From Isoetes taiwanensis (Eukaryota > Streptophyta > Lycopodiopsida > Isoetales > Isoetaceae): a stretch of 64,000 nucleotides of DNA. Positions 1 through 13,635 of the stretch are shown piece by piece; position 1 is the first letter of the stretch; each line of letters opens with the position of its first letter. The stretch covers positions 18,616,620 through 18,680,619 of the forward strand of contig JAJEKV010000016.1 in the NCBI GenBank assembly GCA_021234155.1, given 5' to 3'. A program made the position numbers and the translations under genes. The notes below the pieces were generated by a model. The model ran no database searches, was not told the origin of the DNA, and saw only the letters and a list, made by a program, of their open reading frames with translations.

Positions 1-413
1 GGTTTGTGGAGATGAAGTATATGTTGCAGGAGGTGGCTCAAGGCATGCACCTTTCTTTGGAGGAGGAAGCGGACTTGCCACTACTTGAAAAGATACGACA
101 TGAGGCGTAATAAATGGGAGATTGTAGAAGATTTGGACAAAGTTAGGGCTGGTGTTTGGATTCTTTGTTGGAAATGAATTCGGCTTATGGGTGGCTATGG
201 CAGCTCAAGACTATCTCACAGGGCATATTGCCTATAGATGATTACTATAATGATGGTCAGGTGTTGAATGTGAACACTAGGAAGTGGCGGGAGTTGGCGC
301 CAATGTGGGAGGATGGCGAACGCCGGAGGTTAAGCTAAGTTGCAGTCTTGAATGATAGCAAGCATGGTCAACTTGGCATCTTCATGCTTGATAATTCTAT
401 CTTATTCCGGTAA
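1..413 (+). pseudogene. F-box/kelch-type protein, copy 1 (3' part, broken)
   Basis: This is the 3' portion of the first of three tandem kelch copies, cut by the window edge. The readable pieces match copy 2: a CGDEVYVAGGGS kelch strand, a broken NKWEIVEDLD strand, and the C-terminal segment from GILPIDDYYNDG to the stop after SILFR at 411-413. The frame is lost around 95-160 and again near 185-225, and an in-frame TAA follows RRRLS at 336-338. Kelch repeats fold into beta-propellers. In plants, kelch proteins with this C-terminal arrangement (GER-KL-KV then a FMLD-like ending) are usually F-box subunits of SCF ubiquitin ligases. No F-box is visible here. I read it as a pseudogene. Confidence 0.7.
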
Positions 414-1273
414 GAGCATCTCTTCAATTTAAAGTGGTATGTAAATTGCATATGTACTTAATAAATAGTTAAGTTTCAAAGCACCTATCTATTGTGGCGA
501 AACTAACGGCGTTAGTATGTTTGAGAATAGATGACATATTCAACAAAATTTGGACTTATTCAGATTTAATAGATAACACTTCAAGAACGCCATTATAAGA
601 ATATATGTATTGTTTGATTCTTCTTGATTGTTATAATTTTTATATGTTTTGATTTTATAAGTTTATCTTTAAATTAAAACTATCATGGTTATCAAATAAT
701 AAACTTGATTTCCAAACTAATTTTCATTTGAATCTATTTAGAATTAGACATTTTAAGAATATAAAAATTTCAATTTTTAGTGATTTAACATATTCAAAAT
801 TTAGCAATCATGATAATTAAATGAAATTTGATGGTTTAATAAGCTTGACTTGAAACTAATATAAGAATTTCACAATTTACAAACTTTTACACTTATAAAA
901 ACTAGTTTAAGAAAAGTGTTAGGTTGAAATTAATTAAATGATATAAAGTTATTGGATCAATAATAACTATTTAATTAATAATAAACTATTCATTTTTTAT
1001 TAAACATAAGCGTAATCATTTAATTAATATCAAACTAAAACTTTCTTTAAATATTTTGAAAAGAATAGCATTTTAATTATACAGAGTTATCTTAGATGAA
1101 AATTTGATTCTAAATCGATGAAATCGAGAATTAGATGAAACCTGAAAATTTTCGATCTAAAGATAAATAGAACAAATTATTAAAATTAATAAAAGCTAGA
1201 AATACATATGATATTATTATGCCATTCTTGAAGTACATTTATTAGATTTGAATAAGTCCAAATTTCGTTAAAT
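414..1273. repeat. AT-rich spacer of the kelch tandem repeat, copy 1
   Basis: This is strongly AT-rich sequence with no coding signal. It recurs almost unchanged at 1,923-2,780, so it belongs to the ~1.5 kb tandem unit rather than to a separate element. Confidence 0.8.
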
Positions 1274-1922
1274 ATGACATATAGATCGTCTTATAATTCT
1301 TACCACTTTTGCGCGCAAAATGAAGCCAGGCTTCGATCCAAGCAAAGTTGTGCTGGGCCAAATCTATTTGTTATAGGGGATTCTTTATTTGATACAAGGA
1401 GTTTTCCTATGGACACACCCTTGGCCTCTGCTAGTGTTTTTAGGTTTGATTCTACCGTCTCGATTAAATCGCTTGGGCGGATATGAATGCCGCAAAGGCT
1501 TTGCTTGTGAGGTTTGTGGAGATGAAGTATATGTTGCAGGAGGTGGCTCAAGGCATGCACGGTTTGCTGGAGGAGGAAGCAGACTTGCCGCTGCAGAAAG
1601 ATACGACATGAGGCAGAATAAATGGGAGATTGTAGAAGATTTGGACAAAGTTAGGGCTGGCTGTGTTGGATTCTTTGTTGGAAATGAATTCTGGGTTATG
1701 GGTGGCTATGGCAGCTCCAAGACTATCTGTGGCATATTGCCTATAGATGATTACTATAATGATGGTCAGGTGTTGAATGTGAACACTAGGAAGTGGCGGG
1801 AGTTGGCGCCAATGTGGGAGGATGGCGAACGCCGGAGGTTAAGCAAAGTTGCAGTCTTGAATGATAGCAAGCATGGTCAACTTGGCATCTTCATGCTTGA
1901 TAATTCTATCTTATTCCGGTAA
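1274..1922 (+). pseudogene. F-box/kelch-type protein, copy 2 (one frameshift)
   Basis: This is the best-preserved of the three copies. An opening segment (1,274-1,458: FVIGDSLFDTRSFPMD, then SASVFRFDST) is followed by a short scrambled stretch where copy 3 reads RSQWNRYAARHSF. The second frame then runs uninterrupted from about 1,490 to the stop at 1,920-1,922, covering GDEVYVAGGGS, AAAERYDMRQNKWE, EFWVMGGYGSSK and the C-terminal GERRRLSKVAVL and IFMLDNSILFR motifs. These are successive kelch blades, with Gly-Gly pairs and a spaced Tyr and Trp. Proteins of this type bind substrates for SCF ubiquitin ligases, but the N-terminal F-box is absent, so the copy is partial as well as frameshifted. 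A short intron at the scrambled point is possible but I see no convincing splice pair. Confidence 0.7.
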
Positions 1923-2780
1923 GGGCATCTCTTCAATTTAAAGTGATATGTAAATTGCATATGTACTTAATAAATAGTTAAGTTTCAAAGCACCTATCTA
2001 TTGTGGCGAAACTAACGGCGTTAGTATGTTTGAGAAGATGACATATTCAACAAAATTTGGACTTATTCAGATTTAATAGATAACACTTCAAGAACGCCAT
2101 TATAAGAATATATGTATTGTTTGATTCTTCTTGATTGTTATAATTTTTATAAGTTTTGATTTTATAAGTTTATCTTTAAATTAAAACTATCATGGTTATC
2201 AAATAATAAACTTGATTTCCAAACTAATTTTTATTTGAATCTATTTAGAATTAGACATTTTAAGAATATAAAAATTTCAATTTTTAGTGATTTAACATAT
2301 TCAAAATTTAGCAATCATAATAATTAAATGAAATTTGATGGTTTAATAAGCTTGACTTGAAACTAATACAAGAATTTCACAATTTACAAACTTTTACACT
2401 TATAAAAACTAGTTTAAGAAAAGTTTTAGGTTGAAATTAATTAAATGATATAAAGTTATTGGATTAATAATAACTATTTAATTAATAATAAACTATTCAT
2501 TTTTATTAAACATAAGCGTAATCATTTAATTAATATCAAACTAAAACTTTCTTTAAATATTTTGAAAAGAATAGCATTTTAATTATACAGAGTTATCTTA
2601 GATGAAAATTTAATTCTAAATCGATGAAATCGAGAATTAGATGAAACCTGAAATTTTTTTTATCTAAAGATAAATAGAACAAATTATTAAAATTAATAAA
2701 AGCTAGAAATACATATGATATTATTATGACATTCTTGAAGTACATTTATTAGATTTGAATAAGTCCAAATTTCGTTAAAT
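1923..2780. repeat. AT-rich spacer of the kelch tandem repeat, copy 2
   Basis: This near-identical copy of 414-1,273 has a few substitutions and small indels, for example a shortened GAATAGATGACA and a run of T at 2,652-2,660. No gene is visible. Confidence 0.8.
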
Positions 2781-3423
2781 ATGACATATAGATCGTCTTA
2801 TAATTCTTACCACTTCTGCGCGCAAAATGAAGCCAGGCTTCGATCCAAGCAAAGTTGTGCTGGGCCAAATCTATTTGTTATAGGGGATTCTTTATTTGAT
2901 ACAAGGAGTTTTCCTATGGACACACCCTTGGCCTCTGCTAGTGTTTTTAGGTTTGATTCTACCAGGTCTCAGTGGAATCGTTATGCTGCAAGGCACAGCT
3001 TTGCTTGTGGGGTTTGTGGAGATGAAGTATATGTTGCAGGAGGTGGCTCAAGGCATGCACAGTTTGCTGGAGGAGGAAGCAGACTTGCCGCTGTAGAAAG
3101 ATACGACATGAGGCAGAATAAATGGGAGATTGTAGAAGATTTGGACAAAGTTAGGGCTACGTGTTGGATTCTTTGTTGGAAATGAATTCGATTATGGGTG
3201 GCTATGGCAGGCTCCAAGATTATCTCACAGTGGCATATTGCCTATAGATGATTACTATAATGATGGTCGGTGTTGAATGTGAACACTAGGAAGTGGTGGG
3301 AGTTGGCCCAATGTGGGAGGATGGCTTAACAGGAGGAGGTTAAGCAAAGTTGCAGTCTTGAATGATAGCAAGCATGGTCAACTTGGCATCTTCATGCTTG
3401 ATAATTGTATCTTATTCCGGTAA
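2781..3423 (+). pseudogene. F-box/kelch-type protein, copy 3 (several frameshifts)
   Basis: This third tandem copy has an intact first half. Residues 1-130 of the reading frame from 2,781 run through FVIGDSLFDTRSF, RSQWNRYAARHSF, GDEVYVAGGGS and NKWEIVEDLDKV. It then breaks at 3,158-3,190, where copy 2 reads GCVGFFVGNEFWVMGG, and breaks again around 3,205-3,330 through small deletions. The terminal IFMLDN segment and stop (3,421-3,423) are still recognisable. Each of the three copies carries different lesions, so they decayed after duplication. Similarity to the repeat unit stops at about 3,461, shortly before the (GA)n tract. Confidence 0.7.
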
Positions 3424-3498
3424 GAGCATCTCTTCAATTTAAAGTGGTATGTAAATTGCATAGTGTCATTCTCCATTCTCAAATTTCTGATTTCTGCC

Positions 3499-3684
<186 letters not shown>

Positions 3685-3736
3685 GAATTGTATTACGTCT
3701 TTTTGGGAGGCCTCTCAGGCCTATAAGACGAGAAAA

Positions 3737-6130
3737 TTAATTTACATCATAAAATATTAGATGAGTCTCCATTTCCTCATCTAATTCCTCACTCTCACTC
3801 CAAGTTTCATCTTCATTCAACATTGTATTCACATCTTTTGTACATCTCTCTCTTAATTGTAGTGTCTCAATTAAGAAAGATCCAATTCTGTTTCCATCCA
3901 ATTCAAAGAACGTACCTAGGTCAGGTGAACGTGTGTCATGTCTATCTCGAATCATGCTATATGCTGGACACTTAAGTATAACATGTTCTTCATCTTCGAT
4001 GTCATCTTGACCACATACCTTGCAGCACCTCAGATGTCTTGGGATAGTTCCCCAACGGCCAACTTCCACCCCAAGGTGGTGTGAACTAAGTCGTATCCTG
4101 CTGATAGTGTGTCTTTTTCTCACGGATATGTTCTCCCTTAAGTATGCAGCAGTCTCTAATGAGGGATTCATATGCATCCTGTACAATAGCATTTTCGTTT
4201 TTGGATTTAACCAAAGTCTCCTCTTAACCTTTTCATAAACCCATGCTCTTAAGCGATCATTTTGGGGCACATCTTCCCAAACAATATCCCACCTGGAAAA
4301 CCATTTAATAACATCAGCATACCATCCTTTTTTTTCGGTGCTCAACATGGCATGATGGGGAATGCGAGTGTTATTCATCTTCTTAACCTTAATTAAGTAC
4401 TTAATGCACTTAAGCAGCGCTTCTCCTTCAAGTGTCATAAGGCCACACTCAGCTAGCATCATCGGGTATGGTGTTCGTGCCTTTACTCCTAGCTCTAGTC
4501 TTAGGAATTTCTTGTGCACCTGCTCTATATCTTCCCATAAGCACTGTGGCAGTCCTGGCCCCCAAATTTCAGCCCCATAAAGTATTGTACTTTGAACCAA
4601 TGCCTCATATAGCTTGCTCTTAAGAGCCCACGCCCAAATGTGAGACTTCCTGCATGTGCTTTGCATAGAATATAGCGCTTTCTGTCCACTTTCTACCCTT
4701 TGCGCTATGCACGCATTCCATTTGTGGTTCCTGCTTATGACAAGCCCAAGGTATTTGTATGCTTCACATGTGTCCACTATATCCTCCTTATATTTAAAAC
4801 CGATCTTAGTTTTTTCTAAATTGACTTGCATTCCTGTCCTGTCACAGAAAATGCCCAAATGGCCCAATAGCTGTTGCATGTGCACCTGCGAGCGTGCAAA
4901 AAGCACTACATCATCCGCATACAGAAGCAATTGGATGACATATCCATATATCTCCGTGCCTCCGTCACAATTATCTTCCAACCACTCCTCAAGACTGTCT
5001 ATGAAAAGACCAAAAATCGTAGGAGACAGGGGGCATCCTTGTTTCACACCAATGTTACTTTCCGTCACATCTGGAACTTCTGCTTTGAAAGGCATCGATA
5101 ATTGTACCAAAACTTTTTCATATAATATCTGCACTGCATCTGTCAACTGTTTAGGTACCTGTAAGCATTCCATTCTTTCCCATAGCTTGTTCCGTGGAAC
5201 TTTATCAAATGCCTTACGAAAATCAATAAAAGCAACATAAACTGGTTTTTTTGTGCCCTTTACTATATCAAAAATGCATTTTAGTGTGACCAGGTGGTCT
5301 AATGTAGATATATGTGCACGAAAACCAGCCTGAGTCTTGGCTCTCTTATCATTATGTTCAGCCCATACACTGATTTTCTTCTCTACTATGCTAGCAAAAA
5401 GCTTGGAAAATAAATTGCTTACCATAAGAGTGCGATAATTATTTCCATCCATCATAGATCCACTTTTATGTATGGGGACGATTCTGTTCAGTTGCCAATC
5501 CTGAGGGAAACCTTGTTGCATCGCTGAATTGAACATGCGCGTTATTATTGTATATATGCTCTTCCTGGCCCATTTGAGATGTTCTGCGCTTAGCTTATTT
5601 TGATCTTTTGCTTTCCCATTTGCAAGCTTGTTTATGCCTTCGGCGATTTCTTCTTCAGTGAAAATCAGATCAGATTTTGCTCTTGGCATTGCTTGGCTGT
5701 TAGCATCATAATACAGCTTTTTGACTTGGCTCCAAAGCTCGGCTGCAGAGATGGGAGGATCTTTATGCTTATGCTTCTTCATATTTTTCCAGTATGTTTT
5801 CGGGTCTGCATGACATTGCTGGATCAAAAGCTCCTGCTTTGACAAGATAAAATGTCGTTTCTTTTGTCTGACAATCCGCTGATATTTCTTCCTCATAATT
5901 TTCATGTTTTCTCCTTGGCTATCTTTCCATTGTTTCTTAGCTGCACGGCATTCCTCATCATACCATGATTTACAGGGAAGCCCTTTCTTCACTCGAATTG
6001 GCTCACAATGATTTATGGCATCTGCTATTATCCTTAGCAGCTGGTTATGCATATCTGCAGCAGTGTCATTCCAAGCACTTTGCTCTATTTGCTCCTCAAT
6101 GTATGCTCTGTATGCATTAGCAGGTCTGAT
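3737..6130 (-). pseudogene. LINE ORF2, reverse transcriptase part
   Basis: An open frame of 771 residues from the first Met at 6,052, open upstream to about 6,130. It contains the ordered reverse-transcriptase blocks: FIDFRKAFD (residues 275-283), QGCPLSP (338-344) and the catalytic YADD box (378-381), followed by the thumb region. A C-terminal knuckle (CCKVC near 676, then H and C at about 690-695) is typical of LINE ORF2 and may bind template RNA. The enzyme would copy LINE RNA at a nicked chromosomal target. It is separated from the endonuclease by a frameshift near 6,117-6,130, so no full ORF2 protein can be made from this copy. The catalytic core itself shows no internal stop over 2.3 kb. 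Confidence 0.9.
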
Positions 6131-6620
6131 TCATACAAATAGGTTGCGGGACAACATTTTCCACAAGGGATGGCAATCTACTCTCACATATGGAGAATGT
6201 TAGGAATGCATGATCTGATTCTAGATTTTCTCTCCCAACCTCGAAATCTGTAATTAACTCCAAGGCATTTTGGGATATGATAAGGTAGTCCACCACACTC
6301 TTTGATCTGCATGTACAAGATTTGGATTTAGGAAATCGATTCATTCCATTACATACCAGGAGTTCTGCATTTGTGCAGAGATTTAACAGTTGGCGCCCGG
6401 ATTTGGTGGTTGTCGGATCAGCGGACAGTCTGCTCCAGCCCAGCCTAGCAATTTCTGATTCCTCCATCGATTTAAACCAAATGGGTTCGTCTTCCCATGT
6501 ATGAATTGTTGCTTGCGTACTTCCTGTTCTCCCATTAAAATCGCCTGCCAATATGATATTTCCCTGCATCTGGTAATCTATGATATCTTGTTCTAATTCA
6601 AAGAACATATCTTCACCTGT
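6117..6620 (-). pseudogene. LINE ORF2, endonuclease C-terminal half
   Basis: This is the second half of an apurinic-type (exonuclease-endonuclease-phosphatase) domain. It has GNIILAGDFNGRTG, holding the conserved D and N of the GDFN block, and a terminal SDHAFLTF segment with the catalytic SDH triad member. Its family nicks target DNA to prime reverse transcription. The frame is broken upstream (about 6,609-6,645, towards the N-terminal half) and downstream near 6,117, where it terminates just before the reverse-transcriptase frame. Both catalytic blocks are present, so the breaks look like small indels rather than domain loss. Confidence 0.85.
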
Positions 6621-6638
6621 AGCCCCATCCGAGTAGGC

Positions 6639-6980
6639 CTATTTGTGTCTTGGAGCGAAGTAGCAGACTGCCATATATACCATACTATTTTGTTGTTTAA
6701 TCTGCAGCCATATATATTGGTTATTTACATCCTTTTTTACAGCCATCACTACATCTAGATGCTCATCTCTGACATAGCATGCCACACCGCCATTTCTAAT
6801 GTCCATATCTGTAAATCTCCTATTCTTAACTGATGCTATCATTGTGAATCCTTCTATGTCAGGTAATGCATATAAGTCATGCTCCTTGGTTTCTAGAAAA
6901 CACAGCAAATCGATGTCTCTTATTTCCTCTTGCATACTCAGGATCTTGGTCTTGGTCAGTTTGTTTATGTTCCAGACCAT
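6639..6980 (-). pseudogene. LINE ORF2, endonuclease N-terminal half
   Basis: This reads MVWNINKLTK, then DIDLLCFLETKEHD, which has the Asn of the WNI strand and the metal-binding Glu of the LxETK block of LINE endonucleases. It continues with RNGGVACYVRDE and VYMAVCYFAP, which match the next two conserved strands. It stops shortly before the frame that holds GDFNGRTG, so a small frameshift separates the two halves. The start codon is close to the ORF1 stop at 7,005, so ORF2 follows ORF1 almost directly. Confidence 0.85.
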
Positions 6981-7004
6981 TATCCTGAGTGCCTCCCATC
7001 TTTC

Positions 7005-7637
7005 CTATTCCTCAACTACAACCTTGCCTTTGATCCATCTTGCTTTTTTATTATTTTGGCGGCCTTCCTTGTATTTGGCAATCTCAATTTTCTTCTCAGC
7101 TAATTGCTTTTTGGTCATATCTTCGTTTACCCAGATAAACTTTCCCTTCAAGATGTGAGTGTTTCTTAAGACTGCCAATCTGGATTCTCTGTTTACGAAT
7201 TTCACAATTATATGTCTGGTCCCTGATTCTTTTCTGCCCACCCGAAATGCATCAGATACTTCAGCTTCCTTGACATTCATAGTCTCCTGAAAGAATTGTT
7301 CAACATATGCCTTTGTTTTCTCTTCTGGTTTTTCTGGTAGCCCCACAATCCGGAGATTCAGAACTCTGCTTTTTCTTTCTTGGGTTTCCATGAACTGTTC
7401 CAAAGTATTCCGGAGTTCCATGACCTCGGCTTCAGGGTCTGATTCATTCTGCAGTTCTTCAATGTCATTCTTCATTACCTCTAGCTCCTTCCTTATCTGT
7501 TGGTAATCTGCCCTCAAGGTTTCATTTTCTTCTCTGAGCTTTCGTATTTCTCCCAATAAGAGAGCCTCTCTACAGCGCCTTCTGCCTAAAGCTAGATATT
7601 TCCTTCCAAATAGTGGTCGTGAGATCCTACGCCCCAA
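7005..7637 (-). CDS. LINE ORF1, L1-type RNA-binding protein
   Basis: An intact 210-residue frame. Residues 1-25 are basic. Residues about 27-88 are charged with a heptad pattern (REENETLRADYQQIRKELEV) expected of a trimerising coiled coil. From about 92 there is an RRM-like fold with RVLNLRIVGLPE, SDAFRVGR, RHIIVKFVNRESR and a C-terminal NEDMTKKQ block. The order is the same as in L1 ORF1 proteins, which coat LINE RNA and act as nucleic-acid chaperones. No CCHC knuckle is seen. It is the only LINE frame in this copy without a break. The Met at 7,637 is the first in the frame and lies ~100 bases inside the element's 5' end. Confidence 0.85.
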   Translation of the reverse strand: MGRRISRPLFGRKYLALGRRRCREALLLGEIRKLREENETLRADYQQIRKELEVMKNDIEELQNESDPEAEVMELRNTLEQFMETQERKSRVLNLRIVGLPEKPEEKTKAYVEQFFQETMNVKEAEVSDAFRVGRKESGTRHIIVKFVNRESRLAVLRNTHILKGKFIWVNEDMTKKQLAEKKIEIAKYKEGRQNNKKARWIKGKVVVEE

Positions 7638-7736
7638 ATTCGACTAGAAGGCCCCCTTCCGCTCTTGCTTGTCTTTTCCGGGTTTTTGCCATGCTTGTTT
7701 TGTTTCATCGAAGCTTAGGGCACAAAAGCCCAAAAT

Positions 7737-10545
<2,809 letters not shown>

Positions 10546-10825
10546 GTCTCCCAATGTGTTTTCTACTCCTATTCTATAATAAATATATAATAATGTATTT
10601 CTCCTAATGTATAATTTTACCAATTCTATTGGTCTAATGTCATTTGGACGATTTTTTTTTTTTATAAAGTACGTATCATATGTACTGTATGTATTAATAC
10701 GTTAAGTACGGCATTAATAAAACAAGAGCTTAATTTGACCTGTCAACTTATAGGTATAGTATGTATAGTACTGTGAGGAAGGTACGGGACGTATGTAAAC
10801 GTAAAATACGGGTACGTAAACAACA
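10546..10825. other. AT-rich unrecognised sequence
   Basis: AT-rich with many TACGTA-like words. No gene, and no match elsewhere in the window that I can see. Confidence 0.4.
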
Positions 10826-12739
10826 CTGGTATGATATGGTAGTTGGCACTTGAAATAAATGTCAACGGCCAATAGAATAAAGCTTAAGGTAGTGGGGTTC
10901 TGCTAAATGTTCGAATGTGTCTTGCATAGACACCCAAGACTAGCTTTCCCATATGATCCATACCTGGATCAGACAGAGGTGACGCCATGGGTTATATGGA
11001 GGTGCCAGTTAACATATACAGGACTCGAACATTGATACAAGCCCGGGTTATATTAAACGTAGGTAATTGTAGAAAGGCTCACAAAATACAAGGCAAGTAC
11101 CTTGATGACTCCAGGTAACTTACAAAGGCTCGCCCGCTCTTAGGCCATGACTATGGCTTAAATGAGGATGCCAAGTTATTTGGAATGCCAGAACAGCGTT
11201 ATAGCATCATGACAGAGAAATGTAATGACTAACATTTCTAGGATGTAGGACAACGTTGAATCATAACCTCCAATGATAGGTGGGTTGACAACAGAAGGAG
11301 CATATAATAGCGGCTTAGAAGCTACAAGATGGTTAACGGATATGTAAAGGAGTAATTGGATTGGTGACACTACTGAATAAAGGTCACAACAAAAGGGTGA
11401 ATTGGGTACGTTGTACTAGGCATAAAGGCCGGACGACTGAAAATCGGCCATGGACGTAGAAACCGTATTGAGGAAGGGGAGGACCCATATAGGAAGGTTA
11501 TTACCTTCACGATTGTTGGATGAATGGCATAACTTCAAGGGTGATCTTCCCTATTATGCAAAGGTAGATTTCTGGCTTGAGAGGCAGCAAGAGCTGAAAA
11601 GCTTATGTAAAGATTTGGTGCATGGCTTAGGGAAGAGGACTTTCATGTCCTAAGACAAGATGGTGAATTGAATTCACCAAGAATCTTTTTAATCAATAGA
11701 TAGATAGGTAGATAGCATTTATAAGTCATGCCATATTGGCAGCGTCCATGAGGACATATGACGGACCCAGAGACTTGAACACAAGATCTCTGAATAGAGG
11801 AGGCCTATCTTGAGAGGTCTTTGGGTGGTAGTCCTTTGGGATATTCATACAATCCCTTGGAATATGTAAGTTCATTTGCGGAACCTAAAGCGTTTAGGTA
11901 TTAAAATAATGGTTAGAAACATTTTGCTCGGACCTTATCTAGGTACCCTAGAAGGAGGTGAGTAATCAACAATGGTTGGGTGGCATTGGAATGTACGGGA
12001 GAACAACTCCAAAAGAGGGTAGACTGCTGTCACTTTGACAGGCGTGTGACACAGATAATTAATCACATCCATATAGATGGTGAAGTTTGGCACAAAGTGT
12101 TGACATTATTGTGGGGGTTCTAACACAAGCACTCACTACGTACTACAGAGTTTGTACCGTGGTCTGGGAAAATGGTCCATAAAAAGAACACGACCATTGA
12201 GAAGAAGTAGTGAGGGGTGGTAGGATTAAAGCTACCCATGGTCTGGAGGGTGCTGCATGGCAAACCCTAGTTGGTTGGGCGAAAAGAGATCCTTTCTCTG
12301 GGAAATGAGACGAGTCAAGGTTTAGACACTAGAGAGAGACAACGTTAATTATAATTATGTCTATAAAACATTACTTATATAACGTCGAATAAGGTCTAAT
12401 ATAAAGCATATGAATGTAGTATAGATTGAATGATGGCAAGGCCCGAAGAAATTGTGTTATCAAGGCATCTACCAAAGGAAAAATAATTAAAGTTATGGAT
12501 CGAGGAACGCCGATAATTGGACATTATTATCGTCGCCTAAAGAATATCCAAGGATATAACACATGCTGCTGTCGTTAATTAAATTCCGGAATTAGTCCCA
12601 CCAAGTGAGTTGATGTTATCATAACAAGTTGGCCGGACTTGCTAGATTACGTCGTGTCATTTGGTCGGTTTATTCCTAGGGGATACTAGCTTTATATATG
12701 GTTAACAGTATCCGGTTGACTATGGCAGAGAGAGGTCGA

Positions 12740-12850
12740 CTCCCGTGGCTATGGCAAGACTGCTTACTCCGGCGGCTATGGCGAGAGAGCTTGCTCCGGC
12801 GGCTATGGCGAGAAGAGCTTGCTCCGGTGGAGTTGTTTGCCTCCACAACG
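12740..12850. repeat. Short ~27-30-bp tandem repeat in element A
   Basis: Units of the form GGCTATGGCGAGAGAGCTTGC-like sequence (CTCCGGCGGCTATGGCGAGA) repeat about four times. Element B has the same repeat at about 57,755-57,895 with five or six units, so copy number has changed since the copies separated. Confidence 0.75.
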
Positions 12851-12929
12851 TGGGTTTACCAAAGGCACGCCGCTAATTTCAATATGGAATAGATAAACTA
12901 TAAATATAGAAAAAGGGTTAAACGCCTTC

Positions 12930-13190
12930 AAGAAAGAAGTTAGCTTATTGGTAAAGGTGTTGGCTTGGGTGCAGAAGGCCAGGGGTTCAATCCCATGATG
13001 TGCCTTTTGCTTTGAAGAACTGCTAACTGGATAAAATAGAATATTAAATATGTATAACAAAGGGATAGAACATGTATATTCTATATAAAGATAGTTGGCA
13101 AAATGGAAAGAGGGTTGGGTTGGAAGTAGGAGGTCACGTGTTCAAAACGCGGGCGGAAAGAAAAAAAACTTAAAAAAAAAAAAAAAAAAC
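12930..13190 (+). repeat. Two tRNA-like SINE modules ending in poly(A)
   Basis: Module 1 has an A-box-like TAGCTTATTGGTA (12,941-12,953) and a B-box-like GGTTCAATCCC (12,984-12,994). Module 2 has TAGTTGGCAAAATGG (from 13,092) and a B-box-like GTGTTCAAAACGC (13,138-13,150), followed by an A-rich run at 13,158-13,189. This is the pattern of a tRNA-derived SINE, possibly dimeric. Both modules are also present, inverted, in element B at about 57,395-57,660, so they were part of the element before it spread. No functional tRNA is implied. Confidence 0.55.
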
Positions 13191-13620
13191 GATTTTATTT
13201 TTTATATACCGGGACCGTGTGGGGCGTTGTTATTAGCGTTATACGCTAATAACTTTTCGAAACAAACACCCTATCCGACAGCAGCGCCCCTTTGGACTTT
13301 TCGCCTTGGTGTTGCCATTTCGACCTCGGAAAACGTGCCCCCTAGGGTATTTGGGAGGTGCCCGATCCACTGGAACCATTTTCGCCTTCATCTGAGCTAT
13401 CTACAAAAAGTTATGGCCCACCTAAACTTGGGTCCTCCAGTCACAACTTTTTCCCTCCAAAATCGCCCTAAACTTCCTAAAACTCACAATTTATTACCAT
13501 CTAGCACAAGACTAAATCACCGAAAAGTTAGGCAGTCCAACTAGCTTAATCTCCCACTTAACTACCGAACTAACGGGTTAGAGATTTGGTCAGTGCTATG
13601 ATTCCGGTCAACCAAAATCA

Positions 13621-13635
13621 TGGCTCTGATACCAC
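13621..13635 (-). other. Primer binding site, tRNA-iMet type (element A)
   Basis: Read on the minus strand this is GTGGTATCAGAGCCA directly after the LTR end GCGTCACA. TGGTATCAGAGC is the standard plant LTR-retrotransposon primer site complementary to initiator tRNA-Met. Confidence 0.9.

Larger units (their letters stand above)
1..3461. repeat. Three-copy tandem duplication, unit ~1.5 kb
   Basis: The string GGTTTGTGGAGATGAAGTAT starts at 1, 1,511 and about 3,010, giving a period near 1.5 kb. Each unit holds one kelch pseudogene plus its AT-rich spacer. The copies are very similar in both coding and spacer parts, which points to recent unequal crossing-over. Confidence 0.85.
10826..13635 (-). 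mobile_element. Element A interior (non-coding LTR retroelement)
   Basis: This lies immediately inside the LTR at 13,636-15,007, reading on the minus strand. It is the inverted counterpart of 56,951-~59,825: the same leader after the primer site, the same tRNA-like modules, the same 30-bp repeat coding-like stretch, and the same terminal segment around TATTGGCCGTTGACATTTAT. No gag or pol domain is present in either copy, so the element looks like a large non-autonomous retrotransposon derivative. Its leader resembles that of the Gypsy element at 25,685-38,738 (GGACCCAAGATTGGA-type words), which may supply its proteins. Similarity to element B stops at about 10,826, and no 3' LTR is seen on this side. 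Confidence 0.75.

Noticed and set aside
4020-5240. Plus-strand frames opposite LINE ORF2
   Set aside because: These are shadows of the minus-strand reverse transcriptase, without motifs.
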